Shown here: in pieces, positions 55,193-62,339 of the stretch
How the letters are laid out: each line of letters opens with the position of its first letter
Position numbering within the stretch: the first letter of the stretch is position 1
Assembly: GCA_003211275.1 (NCBI GenBank)
Contig: QCTE01000001.1
Location: forward strand, 30,861 to 94,860
Length of the DNA: 64,000 bases
Source of the DNA: Synechococcus sp. AG-673-A03
GTDB taxonomy: Bacteria > Cyanobacteriota > Cyanobacteriia > PCC-6307 > Cyanobiaceae
Direction of reading: 5' to 3'
The notes under the pieces: generated by a model
Database searches by the model: none
Seen by the model: the letters and a program-made list of their open reading frames with translations, nothing else
What the model was told of the DNA's origin: nothing
Program-made: the position numbers and the translations under genes

Positions 55193-55899
55193 CATCCAAC
55201 GCAAAATGCACAAGTTTGGATCACGGCAGAGCAGAAGACAGTGACCGTTTATCGGAATTAGCAGAAATTGTCGCTGATGATAAAGCGCCGGATCAAAATA
55301 CAGTTGATTATGAGGAAGCGCTGCAAGAACTGCAATCAGTTTCAGAGGTGAATGATGCGCTGGCATTGGTTGAATTGTCTCAGAACACTTTTCAAAAAGA
55401 CATGGCGCCGTTGATTGGATGCAAGGTTAAGGATGTAACCGGCAAGATCAAAGATGCAAAGGCAATTGTGCGTGAGCACATGCCGAAAGATATTAGAGAG
55501 CTGGTTTGTGGTCCTGAAGAAAATGCACCCTATTTAGGATTGGATGAGTCTGAATTAGTGGCAGCCAAGCAGATTCGCAGCGAGCGAGTTTTAGCAGTTG
55601 CCGGTCATTTTGAATGTTCCCCTATGCCTGAAATCACAGCACCATCAATGAACAATCACCATCAGGAAGATGTTGAGCAACTTGAAAAGTTGGTGTCTGA
55701 AATTCAGTCAGAACCTGAGGTGAAGCCCAAGCGTCGTCGGGGACGCCGTAGCAAGGCAGAAATTGAAGCTGCTACTGCCACTGCCGCTCCAGTCGCTCCG
55801 GTGAAGCCTCAGACAGGCATTGCGGTGAAGGTCAACGGCATGGACCTGGAAGGGCAAGCCACTGACATTGCTGCTCTGTTGAAAGCAATGCAGGGCTGA
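55183..55899 (+). CDS. Sigma-70-like factor, 3' part (region 3/4) with basic C-terminal tail
   Basis: A 238-aa open frame from TTG 55183, in the -1 frame relative to the previous entry. It begins with KCTSLDHGRAEDSDRLSELA, the linker that precedes region 4 in sigma-70 proteins. Degenerate region 4 follows to about residue 105, and then a unique tail with KPKRRRGRRSKAEIEAATAT and KVNGMDLEGQATDIAALLKA. If joined to the upstream part, the total would be ~400 aa. Alternatively it is an independent fragment. The stop overlaps the ATG of the next gene (TGATG). Confidence 0.6.
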   Translation: MSLTSNAKCTSLDHGRAEDSDRLSELAEIVADDKAPDQNTVDYEEALQELQSVSEVNDALALVELSQNTFQKDMAPLIGCKVKDVTGKIKDAKAIVREHMPKDIRELVCGPEENAPYLGLDESELVAAKQIRSERVLAVAGHFECSPMPEITAPSMNNHHQEDVEQLEKLVSEIQSEPEVKPKRRRGRRSKAEIEAATATAAPVAPVKPQTGIAVKVNGMDLEGQATDIAALLKAMQG

Positions 55900-56213
55900 T
55901 GTCTGATCCGGTTGTTTTGGACCTGCTCGATTTTGCGCAGCATCGAACCGCTGCACCTGTGAAGGGTGAGCCCACGGCATGGGGTTTGCTTTGCGATCAA
56001 ATCGAAGATTTCAGCCCGTCTGATCTGCAAGAGCTGAAAGACGCCATTGATGAAAATCCAGAGCTGAATGCAATTGCACTGGTTGCCAGCATCGGACGGG
56101 CAAAGGCAGTGCTTAGCGGGGTCAACCCTTTCTCTTCACCAGATGAACCGGTGACAGTGGCTGTTGGTGATCTGCTGCTTCTGCTCCGGTCAGCGTTGCG
56201 TGGTGTCCGCTGA
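55899..56213 (+). CDS. Hypothetical island protein, 104 aa
   Basis: ATG 55899 overlaps the stop of the sigma 3' part. The product (PVVLDLLDFAQHRTAAPVKG; FSPSDLQELKDAIDENPELN; VAVGDLLLLLRSALRG) looks helical and soluble with no recognised domain. Tight coupling to the sigma gene suggests a related role, for example an anti-sigma or accessory protein, which is speculation. Confidence 0.5.
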   Translation: MSDPVVLDLLDFAQHRTAAPVKGEPTAWGLLCDQIEDFSPSDLQELKDAIDENPELNAIALVASIGRAKAVLSGVNPFSSPDEPVTVAVGDLLLLLRSALRGVR

Positions 56214-56218
56214 TGCGC

Positions 56219-56455
56219 TCAGTTGCGATTCCCGTTTTCGTCAAAACTCACGTTTGCGGAAGCGAGAGCAATAAAGCCAATGGCAAGTCCCATTTTCAGC
56301 TTTCCCTGGGATCTAAGGATCAGTACAGCAGAGCTGGTCTCTTCCTTGTAGGAGCCCATTTCAGAGCTTTTAGCACTCCATTCATGAATCCCCGCTACGC
56401 CAAGGAACACTGCTGCAACTACAGACAGAAAACGAGTAGCGGCGCCGATCTTCAT
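56219..56455 (-). CDS. Small membrane protein, 78 aa
   Basis: Leftward from ATG 56455: residues ~5-24 (AATRFLSVVAAVFLGVAGI) and ~53-68 (KMGLAIGFIALASANVSF) are hydrophobic, joined by a polar loop. No family recognised. It converges with the 104-aa gene. The opposite-strand frame over the same bases lacks such structure, so I prefer this strand. Confidence 0.4.
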   Translation of the reverse strand: MKIGAATRFLSVVAAVFLGVAGIHEWSAKSSEMGSYKEETSSAVLILRSQGKLKMGLAIGFIALASANVSFDENGNRN

Positions 56456-56485
56456 CTCGATTGAGTCACTGACACACAGCTACCC

Positions 56486-56557
56486 ATGACCAACCTTCTT
56501 GATCACATCCCCTATGAGAAGGCGTCGGCACCTGCCCAGGAAAGAGGAATCAGCTGA
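56486..56557 (+). CDS. Possible 23-aa leader peptide
   Basis: ATG 56486 to TGA 56555-56557 encodes 23 residues (NLLDHIPYEKASAPAQERGI). Its stop overlaps the ATG of the 68-aa gene (TGATG), the arrangement of a coupling peptide. No clear ribosome-binding site precedes it, so it may not be translated. Confidence 0.3.
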   Translation: MTNLLDHIPYEKASAPAQERGIS

Positions 56558-56763
56558 TGGCTGCCAAGCGAAGACCACGGCAGACCAAGGCACGGGCAGA
56601 AGCTGAAACAGAGATTCTGGAAAAGGGTCGATGGAGTCAACTCCGAGCAAACGACCGATTGCACACGCCTGCTGAAAACCAGACAGCGCGGCAACGGTGC
56701 AGGCAGCTCCTGACCGGTGGAGTCGACGCGGTGGATTGGCTGGAGCTGTACGAGCAGAAGTGA
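56557..56763 (+). CDS. Small basic hypothetical protein, 68 aa
   Basis: A very basic N-terminus (AAKRRPRQTKARAEAETEIL) is followed by a helical part (ARQRCRQLLTGGVDAVDWLE). AGAGG lies nine bases upstream of ATG 56557, a good ribosome-binding site. It could bind nucleic acid; no family recognised. It ends 8 bases before the 3' end of a convergent membrane-protein gene. Confidence 0.45.
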   Translation: MAAKRRPRQTKARAEAETEILEKGRWSQLRANDRLHTPAENQTARQRCRQLLTGGVDAVDWLELYEQK

Positions 56764-56771
56764 AAGCAGTT

Positions 56772-57011
56772 TCAGCGTGAACTGCAAAATTTCAAAGCAG
56801 CGCTCTGCACGGACTGCCCCCAGCCACCGATAAAAACAGCGCCAAGTAGGGCTACACCAAACGTGCTCCAAGGGTTACCTGACTCGTTTGCCACTTGAAA
56901 GAACACACCAAACAACATCAGCGGGATCATCCAGCCCAGAAGGGCAAGCTGCCCCCAGCCATCATTGGCAACCATCAGCGAAGCGATTAAGTCAAAACCG
57001 ATGTGATTCAT
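56772..57011 (-). CDS. Small membrane protein, 79 aa
   Basis: From ATG 57011 leftward. Two hydrophobic segments, GQLALLGWMIPLMLFGVFFQ and TFGVALLGAVFIGGWGQSV, suggest a hairpin membrane protein. Unknown function. It lies alone between rightward genes in the island. Confidence 0.45.
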   Translation of the reverse strand: MNHIGFDLIASLMVANDGWGQLALLGWMIPLMLFGVFFQVANESGNPWSTFGVALLGAVFIGGWGQSVQSAALKFCSSR

Positions 57012-57211
57012 GCAAACTCCAATTTGAATTCACCATCGATCAGACGGTCTCAATCCACATCCCCCATCCAGGGCAAAGTTCGCCGATCACCAGAAGATCA
57101 CCAGAACGTCTCGGTGTCTTCACCAGAGCTGTGCAGGGGAGTTCACCAGTAGGGCTGTGACCTTGAAGGAGTCGAGGGGGCGCTTCCCCCAGCCATCCAG
57201 TCGAGCCAGCC

Positions 57212-57412
57212 ATGTCTGTCCAGCCACTCTTCATCTACGCCCTTTCCGTAACGCTCGTCCTTAGCGCAGTCGCCAACGCAAAAACACAGTTGGTCGAGCA
57301 GCGACTTCAGGAATCCGCTCAAACCGAGGAAGTGGCCTATCGCACCCCCCGCCGTCCAGGGTTTCAACACTATGCGCCCAACCAATGGCACCGCCAGCAG
57401 TGGACTGCCTGA
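57212..57412 (+). CDS. Small putative exported protein, 66 aa
   Basis: The N-terminus SVQPLFIYALSVTLVLSAVA is a good signal-like helix, ending near NAKTQ. The remainder (residues 25-66) is polar with Arg/Gln. ATG 57212. Competes with a longer leftward frame over the same bases, which lacks any domain; the choice is moderate. Confidence 0.4.
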   Translation: MSVQPLFIYALSVTLVLSAVANAKTQLVEQRLQESAQTEEVAYRTPRRPGFQHYAPNQWHRQQWTA

Positions 57413-57441
57413 TGCGGATTCACCACCCGGTTCAAACGGGG

Positions 57442-57621
57442 TCACCACTTCGGCGAGCACCGTTTCCACCCGCCTGACTTCAGCATCGTTTCCCAGGCTT
57501 CGATCGCGTTGTGCCTGAGCATCCGCCTGACGACAGGCTGGCCACCACCGCGCAGCGGTCTGGTCTCGACGATGACCCATTGAGCGTGTGCCGTGGGCGA
57601 GTCATTCGTGAAGCTGCAGAC
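57442..57621 (-). pseudogene. DUF1651-like remnant without usable start codon
   Basis: Between TAG 57622-57624 and TGA 57442-57444 (leftward) there are 59 open codons including AQWVIVETRPLRGGGQPVVR and RMLRHNAIEAWETMLKSGGW ending KRCSPKW. The pattern resembles small DUF1651-type proteins of marine picocyanobacteria. No ATG, GTG or TTG occurs in frame until the Met within RRML, so the gene has probably lost its start. Confidence 0.4.
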
Positions 57622-57703
57622 CTAGCCATATTGGAAGCTCTTTAACAAGCCAACACAATTTCAGATACTGTGTGCGAACCAATACTCCAATTGCCGTACT
57701 TTG

Positions 57704-58006
57704 GTGAACTACAAACTTAGAATTAGCGACCAAGCACAAAAGAAAAAAGCACTTTTATACAACCTTGGTGCGATTTTTTCTTATGCATCAATGGCAACAT
57801 TTCTATGGCATGCCATTTTGATGCTTATCGAAAAAGAGCACGCTGACCATACATTAGTTTTGTATTCCTGGCTGACATTGATTTCTTTTTTGCTGATGGC
57901 CCCTTATAAGTGGGACAAAAAATGGCTGAGAATAAAACAAGCAATCGGCATCTTGATAGTTGGGCTAGCGTCTATAGTTTATTTATACTGCTCTATCGCT
58001 TATTGA
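57704..58006 (+). CDS. Small A+T-rich membrane protein, 100 aa
   Basis: GTG 57704 (or TTG 57701). The protein has three hydrophobic segments (LLYNLGAIFSYASMATFLWH; TLVLYSWLTLISFLLMAPYK; IKQAIGILIVGLASIVYLYC). No recognised family. Composition is much more A+T-rich than the flanking terminase gene, consistent with separate acquisition. A terminator follows at 58054. Confidence 0.5.
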   Translation: MNYKLRISDQAQKKKALLYNLGAIFSYASMATFLWHAILMLIEKEHADHTLVLYSWLTLISFLLMAPYKWDKKWLRIKQAIGILIVGLASIVYLYCSIAY

Positions 58007-58053
58007 AAGCATTAACAATCCAAGATCGGTTAAATCTATCGATTCATTCAATG

Positions 58054-58079
58054 AAGAGAGCCAAGCTCTCTTTCTCTTT
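58054..58079 (+). terminator. Terminator after the 100-aa membrane protein
   Basis: AAGAGAGC and GCTCTCTT form a perfect 8-bp stem with a CAA loop and are followed by TCTCTTT. It isolates the membrane gene from the terminase genes. Confidence 0.8.
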
Positions 58080-58199
58080 AGGGCATGGCGATCAACTAGC
58101 GGGCGGTCCTTGTTCGGCATCTGGCCACGATGGCGAAATGCTCCCAGACACGGCAGCGGATTTGATCACCCTCAGCAGACTGGAATCTGATTTGCACCG

Positions 58200-58502
58200 A
58201 TGCTGCCCATGCCTTCAGACCAGATTCCGTGCGTGGAGCTCATCGCTCTCAAGGCTCTGACGGATCTGGAGCAACTGGAGGGGCCATGGCATGAGTTGAT
58301 GCAATCGAAGGATCCAGAATCCGTCGCGCTGGCATTCAGGCTGGCTCTTGCTCATCTGGCCCAGACCAGCAAGCACTCGCAAATTGCCGCTGTCATTCAA
58401 CAGAGCGAGCAACTGCTTACTAAGCAATCTGAGCCTGATTCCGCCACTGGCCGGCCAGCCACGAGCGGGACACAAGGCATCGTTCAGCGGAGCTTGATCT
58501 GA
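58200..58502 (+). CDS. Candidate terminase small subunit or accessory protein, 100 aa
   Basis: A helical protein (CVELIALKALTDLEQLEGPW; ALAFRLALAHLAQTSKHSQI) whose stop overlaps the ATG of the terminase large subunit (TGATGA). Position and size fit a small terminase subunit, but no HTH is evident. An upstream open stretch in another frame (ADLITLSRLESDLHR) might be a frameshifted N-terminus. ATG 58200 has no clear ribosome-binding site. Confidence 0.45.
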   Translation: MLPMPSDQIPCVELIALKALTDLEQLEGPWHELMQSKDPESVALAFRLALAHLAQTSKHSQIAAVIQQSEQLLTKQSEPDSATGRPATSGTQGIVQRSLI

Positions 58503-59929
58503 TGACTGCATCTGCACCTCAGGCGATCACGCCCACACCCATGCAGGCGGACATGCAGCGCGTGCCACTCGATCACGATCTGATCGCATGCGGGGGCCGT
58601 GGCTCAGGCAAATCCTTCGGCGGTGAGCTGGTGGTGGCCAGGGACAGCACCGTGCTGAAAAAGCGGTTCAACTGCCTGATCGTTCGTCGGAGTTGTGCCG
58701 GCCTGCAGGAACTGAGCAACAGCCTCAGCCGGACATTGAGCGCGACCTATGGCCAGGTGCTGTCGTTCAACAAATCGGACTGGACAATGACCTGTCCCAA
58801 TGGCGCACGGTTCGAATTGGCGTATCTGGATCCCTCCAGACCACAGGCAATGCTTCGGCAGCAGGGCCGCTCACGAACAACGATCTGGGTCGATGAGGGC
58901 GGGCAATACAGCGACCCGGACATGCTCGATCAGCTGCGGGCAACGCTGAGGGCACCACAGGGAACACCAACCCGGATGATCTTCACGGCCAACCCTGGCC
59001 AACAGGGGCATGCGTGGATCAGACAGCGATGGGTGCAGCCAGCAGGGTTCCCAGACCCAGGGCAACCAGCCCGGTTCTATTGCGAGGACACAGCCAGCGC
59101 GGCGGTCTACATCGGCAGCAACATTGCAGCCAATCCATATCTGGATTTCGAGCAGACCAGACGGCAGATCGAGATTGCTGCTGGTGGTGATCCAGAACTG
59201 TTGCGGGCCTGGCTAGAGGGCAGCTTCGAGGGTGATGTCACCGGGAGCTTCTTTGGTGATGCGATGAGTCGCCGGCGCAACTTGCTGGAGCTGAATGGTG
59301 GTGATCGCCCTGAGATTCCTGCGGGGTCACGGTTACTGGTGAGCTTTGACTGGGGGATTGCAGCACCCAGCTGCGGGACGCTGTTCATCACCAATCACCC
59401 GCTGTTGCCGAAGGGCAGCCTGTTTGCGATTGATGAGTGCTATCTCGCGAAGGCCACGAGGGCTGGTGAACCGGACTGGAACGCAGGGCTGGGGGCGTCA
59501 AACCTGCAGCAGGCGCAGATCCTTCAGGAATGGATCAACCGATGGGGGCTGGAGCCACAGGACTTGAGCTGGATCATGGATGACGCGTGCTGGAACCGTA
59601 TGGGCAGTGCGCTGACGATTGGCGACGAGTTCCGAAAGGGTGGGATCCCGTTCAAGCGAGCTGGGAAGTCACAGATGACGGAGGAAGCGGGACTGGCGAG
59701 GTTGCGCACGATGTTGTGGGCGACTGATCGTGATGAGAGCCAGCCATGGGTGAAAGCGAGTCGGAGATGTCGTGCATTTTGGGAGCTGAAGCCGTTGTTG
59801 GCGAGGGATACCAAGAAACGAGAGCTGCTGGATCCGACGGCTATTACGCATTCGATTGATACGTGGCGCTATGCGGTGAACTACTGCCAGAAGCCATATG
59901 CGGTGGGCCGTGGCCCGAGGGTGTGGTGA
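58502..59929 (+). CDS. Phage terminase large subunit
   Basis: A 475-aa DNA-packaging motor. The ATPase has Walker A GGRGSGKS (31-38), Walker B TTIWVDEG (129-132 are WVDE) and the coupling motif FTANPG. The RNase H-like nuclease has acidic residues in LVSFDWGIAAP (Asp283), IMDDACW (360-361) and HSIDTWRY (Asp453). All catalytic residues look intact. Without capsid genes in view it may package element DNA into a helper phage's capsids. The stop overlaps the next start (TGATG). Confidence 0.9.
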   Translation: MTASAPQAITPTPMQADMQRVPLDHDLIACGGRGSGKSFGGELVVARDSTVLKKRFNCLIVRRSCAGLQELSNSLSRTLSATYGQVLSFNKSDWTMTCPNGARFELAYLDPSRPQAMLRQQGRSRTTIWVDEGGQYSDPDMLDQLRATLRAPQGTPTRMIFTANPGQQGHAWIRQRWVQPAGFPDPGQPARFYCEDTASAAVYIGSNIAANPYLDFEQTRRQIEIAAGGDPELLRAWLEGSFEGDVTGSFFGDAMSRRRNLLELNGGDRPEIPAGSRLLVSFDWGIAAPSCGTLFITNHPLLPKGSLFAIDECYLAKATRAGEPDWNAGLGASNLQQAQILQEWINRWGLEPQDLSWIMDDACWNRMGSALTIGDEFRKGGIPFKRAGKSQMTEEAGLARLRTMLWATDRDESQPWVKASRRCRAFWELKPLLARDTKKRELLDPTAITHSIDTWRYAVNYCQKPYAVGRGPRVW

Positions 59930-60345
59930 TGGATGTTGTCGTAAAGGGCGAGAAGGTTATTGAGGGCGATCGCGTGCTGCTGAGTTGTAGGGATAGCGCG
60001 GGATTATTGCGTGTTCAGGATGTGGACGGGTGCCAGATCAGGCTTGACGGGGAAGTGAGGAGTGTTGAGGGTGAATGGTGCCAAGTATTTGTGAAGTGTG
60101 AGGTATTGGGAAGGAGAGATGGGGCGTATTTGGTGAAAACGAGGATGCGTGATGTGGAGCTGACCAGTGAGGTGCACGAGTGGCGGAAGGTAACTGCGAG
60201 GGCTATTGATCGAGCACGAAAGACTGGAACTGATGAATGTGAGTATTGGGCACCGTTAGGGGAGAGCAGTTTTTGGGGCTACCCGAACGGGGGAGGCAGG
60301 CGCCTGGAAGACCACCCAGCGGGTATATCAAGAACAGATTGCTAA
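59929..60345 (+). CDS. Hypothetical protein downstream of terminase, 138 aa
   Basis: ATG 59929 overlaps the terminase stop. The product (VVVKGEKVIEGDRVLLSCRD; QIRLDGEVRSVEGEWCQVFV; VELTSEVHEWRKVTARAIDR) is beta-rich, then ends with FWGYPNGGGRRLEDHPAG, the region coded by repeat X copy 2. The DNA is strongly G-rich on this strand. A related C-terminal tail occurs at 51503. Function unknown; its tie to the terminase suggests a packaging or DNA-binding role. Confidence 0.55.
   Translation: MDVVVKGEKVIEGDRVLLSCRDSAGLLRVQDVDGCQIRLDGEVRSVEGEWCQVFVKCEVLGRRDGAYLVKTRMRDVELTSEVHEWRKVTARAIDRARKTGTDECEYWAPLGESSFWGYPNGGGRRLEDHPAGISRTDC
60279..60316 (+). repeat. Repeat X, copy 2
   Basis: This 38-bp segment matches copy 1 at 32 of 38 positions and lies inside the 3' end of the 138-aa gene, in frame as YPNGGGRRLEDHPAG. 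It is followed within 120 bases by the A+T-rich transporter gene, as copy 1 is followed by the HTH/GIY-YIG-like gene. Confidence 0.8.
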
Positions 60346-60435
60346 GAGCATGAAATACATTTGTAAAAGACAATCAAAAAATTAAACACTTGATTTTGGT
60401 GTAGATTCTAAATATAGCAAAATTAAACAAGCAGC

Positions 60436-61329
60436 TTGATTTCATCAAACAAGCCTCAAGGCATACAAATTGGTCTATGGTCAGCATTCGTCTCTAGTAC
60501 ATATTTGCTTCTTGCTGACTACCTACTGAATCACTTTTCTTCATCCTGGCTGCTATTCACGGCATTGATAATTTTGCCACTATCAATTTCTACAATCTGG
60601 GCGTATAGAAAAAAGTATGTAGCATGGAGCAGAGTCGCGTGGGCTTCATTTGCATTGGTGGGAGTCCTTAGCGGGGCGTATAATTTTGCCTTTTTAATTA
60701 GCGCGGACAACCTTCCAATTTCTGTAGCCTCAATGTTTCTATCAATATCGTCAGTAATGGTATTGCCTTTGACGTGCATAATTTCAAAAAGATGGCCACA
60801 AAAACTTGAGATTGGATCAATCGCAATGGTTTTCTTAGGCGTAACACTAATACTAGAGCTTCAACCTGGAAAATATTCGTGGCTTGGCTTAGCGTTTGGA
60901 TTGACAGCCACTTTCCTGTCAGCCAATGCAACAATTTACTCAAGCAAAGCGAGGGATTTACTTAAACCAAGCGAAGCAATGATTTCGAAGCAATTAGGGA
61001 AGCTTGCTTTCGCAGTTATCGGATTCACAATTTTCATAAAAGATGATGTCAACTCTCACGACCTAAGCTTATATTTATGGATTTTACTAGGACTTTATGG
61101 AGTATTGAAAATATACGATACATATATCGCGTCACAGGCACAGTTCGCGCTACCCCCTTTAATATTTCAAAACCTGAGCCTTTTAAGCCTTCCTATGGTT
61201 TGTGTTGCAGAAGTAATCCTTTTTAAGGGAACTTTTACTTACTGGCAGTGGACCGGAGTGATTGCGATAATACTTGCTGGTTTTTTAGCTTCTCGCTCGA
61301 AACAGGCTCGACTCAAGCCAATTAAGTAA
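60436..61329 (+). CDS. DMT-type (EamA-like) transporter, A+T-rich
   Basis: A 297-aa protein with about ten hydrophobic helices (LFTALIILPLSISTIWAYRK; SIAMVFLGVTLILELQPG; GVIAIILAGFLASRSKQAR), fitting the DMT fold. TTG 60436 starts the frame. It is much more A+T-rich than the core and differs from the DMT transporter at 34749, so it is probably horizontally acquired. It occupies the cargo slot between X2 and T2. Substrate unknown. Confidence 0.7.
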   Translation: MISSNKPQGIQIGLWSAFVSSTYLLLADYLLNHFSSSWLLFTALIILPLSISTIWAYRKKYVAWSRVAWASFALVGVLSGAYNFAFLISADNLPISVASMFLSISSVMVLPLTCIISKRWPQKLEIGSIAMVFLGVTLILELQPGKYSWLGLAFGLTATFLSANATIYSSKARDLLKPSEAMISKQLGKLAFAVIGFTIFIKDDVNSHDLSLYLWILLGLYGVLKIYDTYIASQAQFALPPLIFQNLSLLSLPMVCVAEVILFKGTFTYWQWTGVIAIILAGFLASRSKQARLKPIK

Positions 61330-61422
61330 TTGCCTTCAAAATCAGTCTTCTGAAGCATTTAAAAAGGAAAAGCAGGAGGCGTTGAGTAGTCGCTATCGAT
61401 CTCCCGACAAAGCAACCTCACA

Positions 61423-61458
61423 CCAATCACGCCCCGCCAAGTGCGGGCTTTTTATTGG
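61423..61458. terminator. Terminator T, copy 2
   Basis: GCCCCGCCAAGTGCGGGC hairpin followed by TTTTT, within CCAAT...ATTGG arms that make the whole 36 bases an interrupted palindrome. Nearly identical to 52865-52900. It follows the DMT transporter gene by 93 bases and precedes leader L copy 2 by 27. Confidence 0.82.
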
Positions 61459-61485
61459 CAGTCGATGAGAGTAATTGCGATGACA

Positions 61486-61573
61486 GGCGCAACCAGGCAA
61501 AGCTCGGCATTATGCGCGGACTGACGCCAACCCAATGCTCCGCCGCTTCTCGATTGGATTACTGGCATCAGCT
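61486..61573 (+). repeat. Leader repeat L, copy 2
   Basis: Same 88-bp structure as 53467-53554, with start codon ATG 61535 at the same internal position and the same first codons (MLRRFSIGLLASA). Differences cluster at third codon positions of the signal peptide and at single leader bases. Confidence 0.72.
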
Positions 61574-62293
61574 ATTTCAAACGCATTCGTTCAGGCGCAG
61601 CCTGTCCAGGCAACCATCTCCTGCGCAGCTCCCGTAACAGGTCAATATCTGCTCGTGAGTCAGGGTCTGCGTGGTCAGCAACCAATGGGCAGCCTTCAAC
61701 TGGAAACGTGGTTACCCGATGGGTCCGTCAGCGGAATCCGCTTTTTGCGGGTTGGTCGCAACTACAGCGAAACGAAATACGAAGGTCGCTGGGAGTCAGA
61801 AAGCGACTGTGGATTGACCGTGACCAGAGATCAACAAGGTCACGAAAGCAAGGTTTTGCTCACCGCACAGGGGCTGCCTCGATTCGGACTCAGCACTCGA
61901 ATTGGCGACGTTGTAAGAGAACAGTGGATGCCCCAATCAGATCGTCGCTGTGAACCAGAGAGCATGAACGGCAGCTTCCTGAGCCAACAAAGAGGTAGCA
62001 GTTTTGCTGCTTCGTCATGGAAGCCCAATGCCGTGATTCAGCGGGAGAGCTGGATCGGATGGCAGATGGCTGGTCTAGCGGTCTCCTCCTACAACGGCGC
62101 TGGTGAGGTGGCTGGTTATCAGGGCCAATTCATTCAGGATGAGAACTGCATCGGTCGGATTCGTCAACAGGATGATCGGGGTGTGACCTACGCCTACTCA
62201 GCGATCCTGCGCTCAGATGGCTCGGGCTACGCCTATCTACAAACACAAGGTGATGACCTGACCGTTGCTTTGGTTGAAAAGTCGGAGTCTTAA
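61535..62293 (+). CDS. Exported protein with two related halves, 252 aa
   Basis: A signal peptide (MLRRFSIGLLASAISNAFVQ) precedes a mature part with an apparent internal duplication: YLLVSQGLRGQQPMGSLQLE then KYEGRWESESDCGLTV in the first half, and GSFLSQQRGSSFAASSWKPN then GYQGQFIQDENCIGRI in the second. Each half has one conserved Cys after a Tyr-x-Gly strand. Probably periplasmic or surface-attached; family unknown. Shares leader L with the porin-like gene. Confidence 0.55.
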   Translation: MLRRFSIGLLASAISNAFVQAQPVQATISCAAPVTGQYLLVSQGLRGQQPMGSLQLETWLPDGSVSGIRFLRVGRNYSETKYEGRWESESDCGLTVTRDQQGHESKVLLTAQGLPRFGLSTRIGDVVREQWMPQSDRRCEPESMNGSFLSQQRGSSFAASSWKPNAVIQRESWIGWQMAGLAVSSYNGAGEVAGYQGQFIQDENCIGRIRQQDDRGVTYAYSAILRSDGSGYAYLQTQGDDLTVALVEKSES

Positions 62294-62339
62294 CTCTGTA
62301 TGCGCTGCGGAATCATCGGGATCTATTTGCATAGCTGCG

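Larger units (their letters stand above)
50272..61458. mobile_element. tRNA-Arg-associated phage-satellite-like genomic island (right end uncertain)
   Basis: From the tRNA onward, conserved core genes stop and the window holds a RHH candidate with operator palindromes, a truncated recombinase, a HTH/GIY-YIG-like protein, a split sigma factor, terminase, small unknown ORFs and repeats X, T and L. G+C drops visibly at ~51640-52860, ~57640-58030 and ~60340-61420. No portal, capsid, tail or lysis genes are seen. I did not find a second copy of the tRNA 3' end within the window, so the right boundary may lie beyond 64000; 61458 marks the end of the last T repeat. Tycheposons and phage satellites of marine picocyanobacteria are the closest known concept. 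Confidence 0.6.

Noticed and set aside
56213..56464. Rightward 83-codon frame opposite the 78-aa membrane protein
   Set aside because: No domain or signal structure; the leftward frame has two clean hydrophobic segments.
57143..57580. Leftward 145-codon frame
   Set aside because: No recognisable domain, and it overlaps both the 66-aa exported-protein candidate and the DUF1651-like remnant, each with better internal structure.
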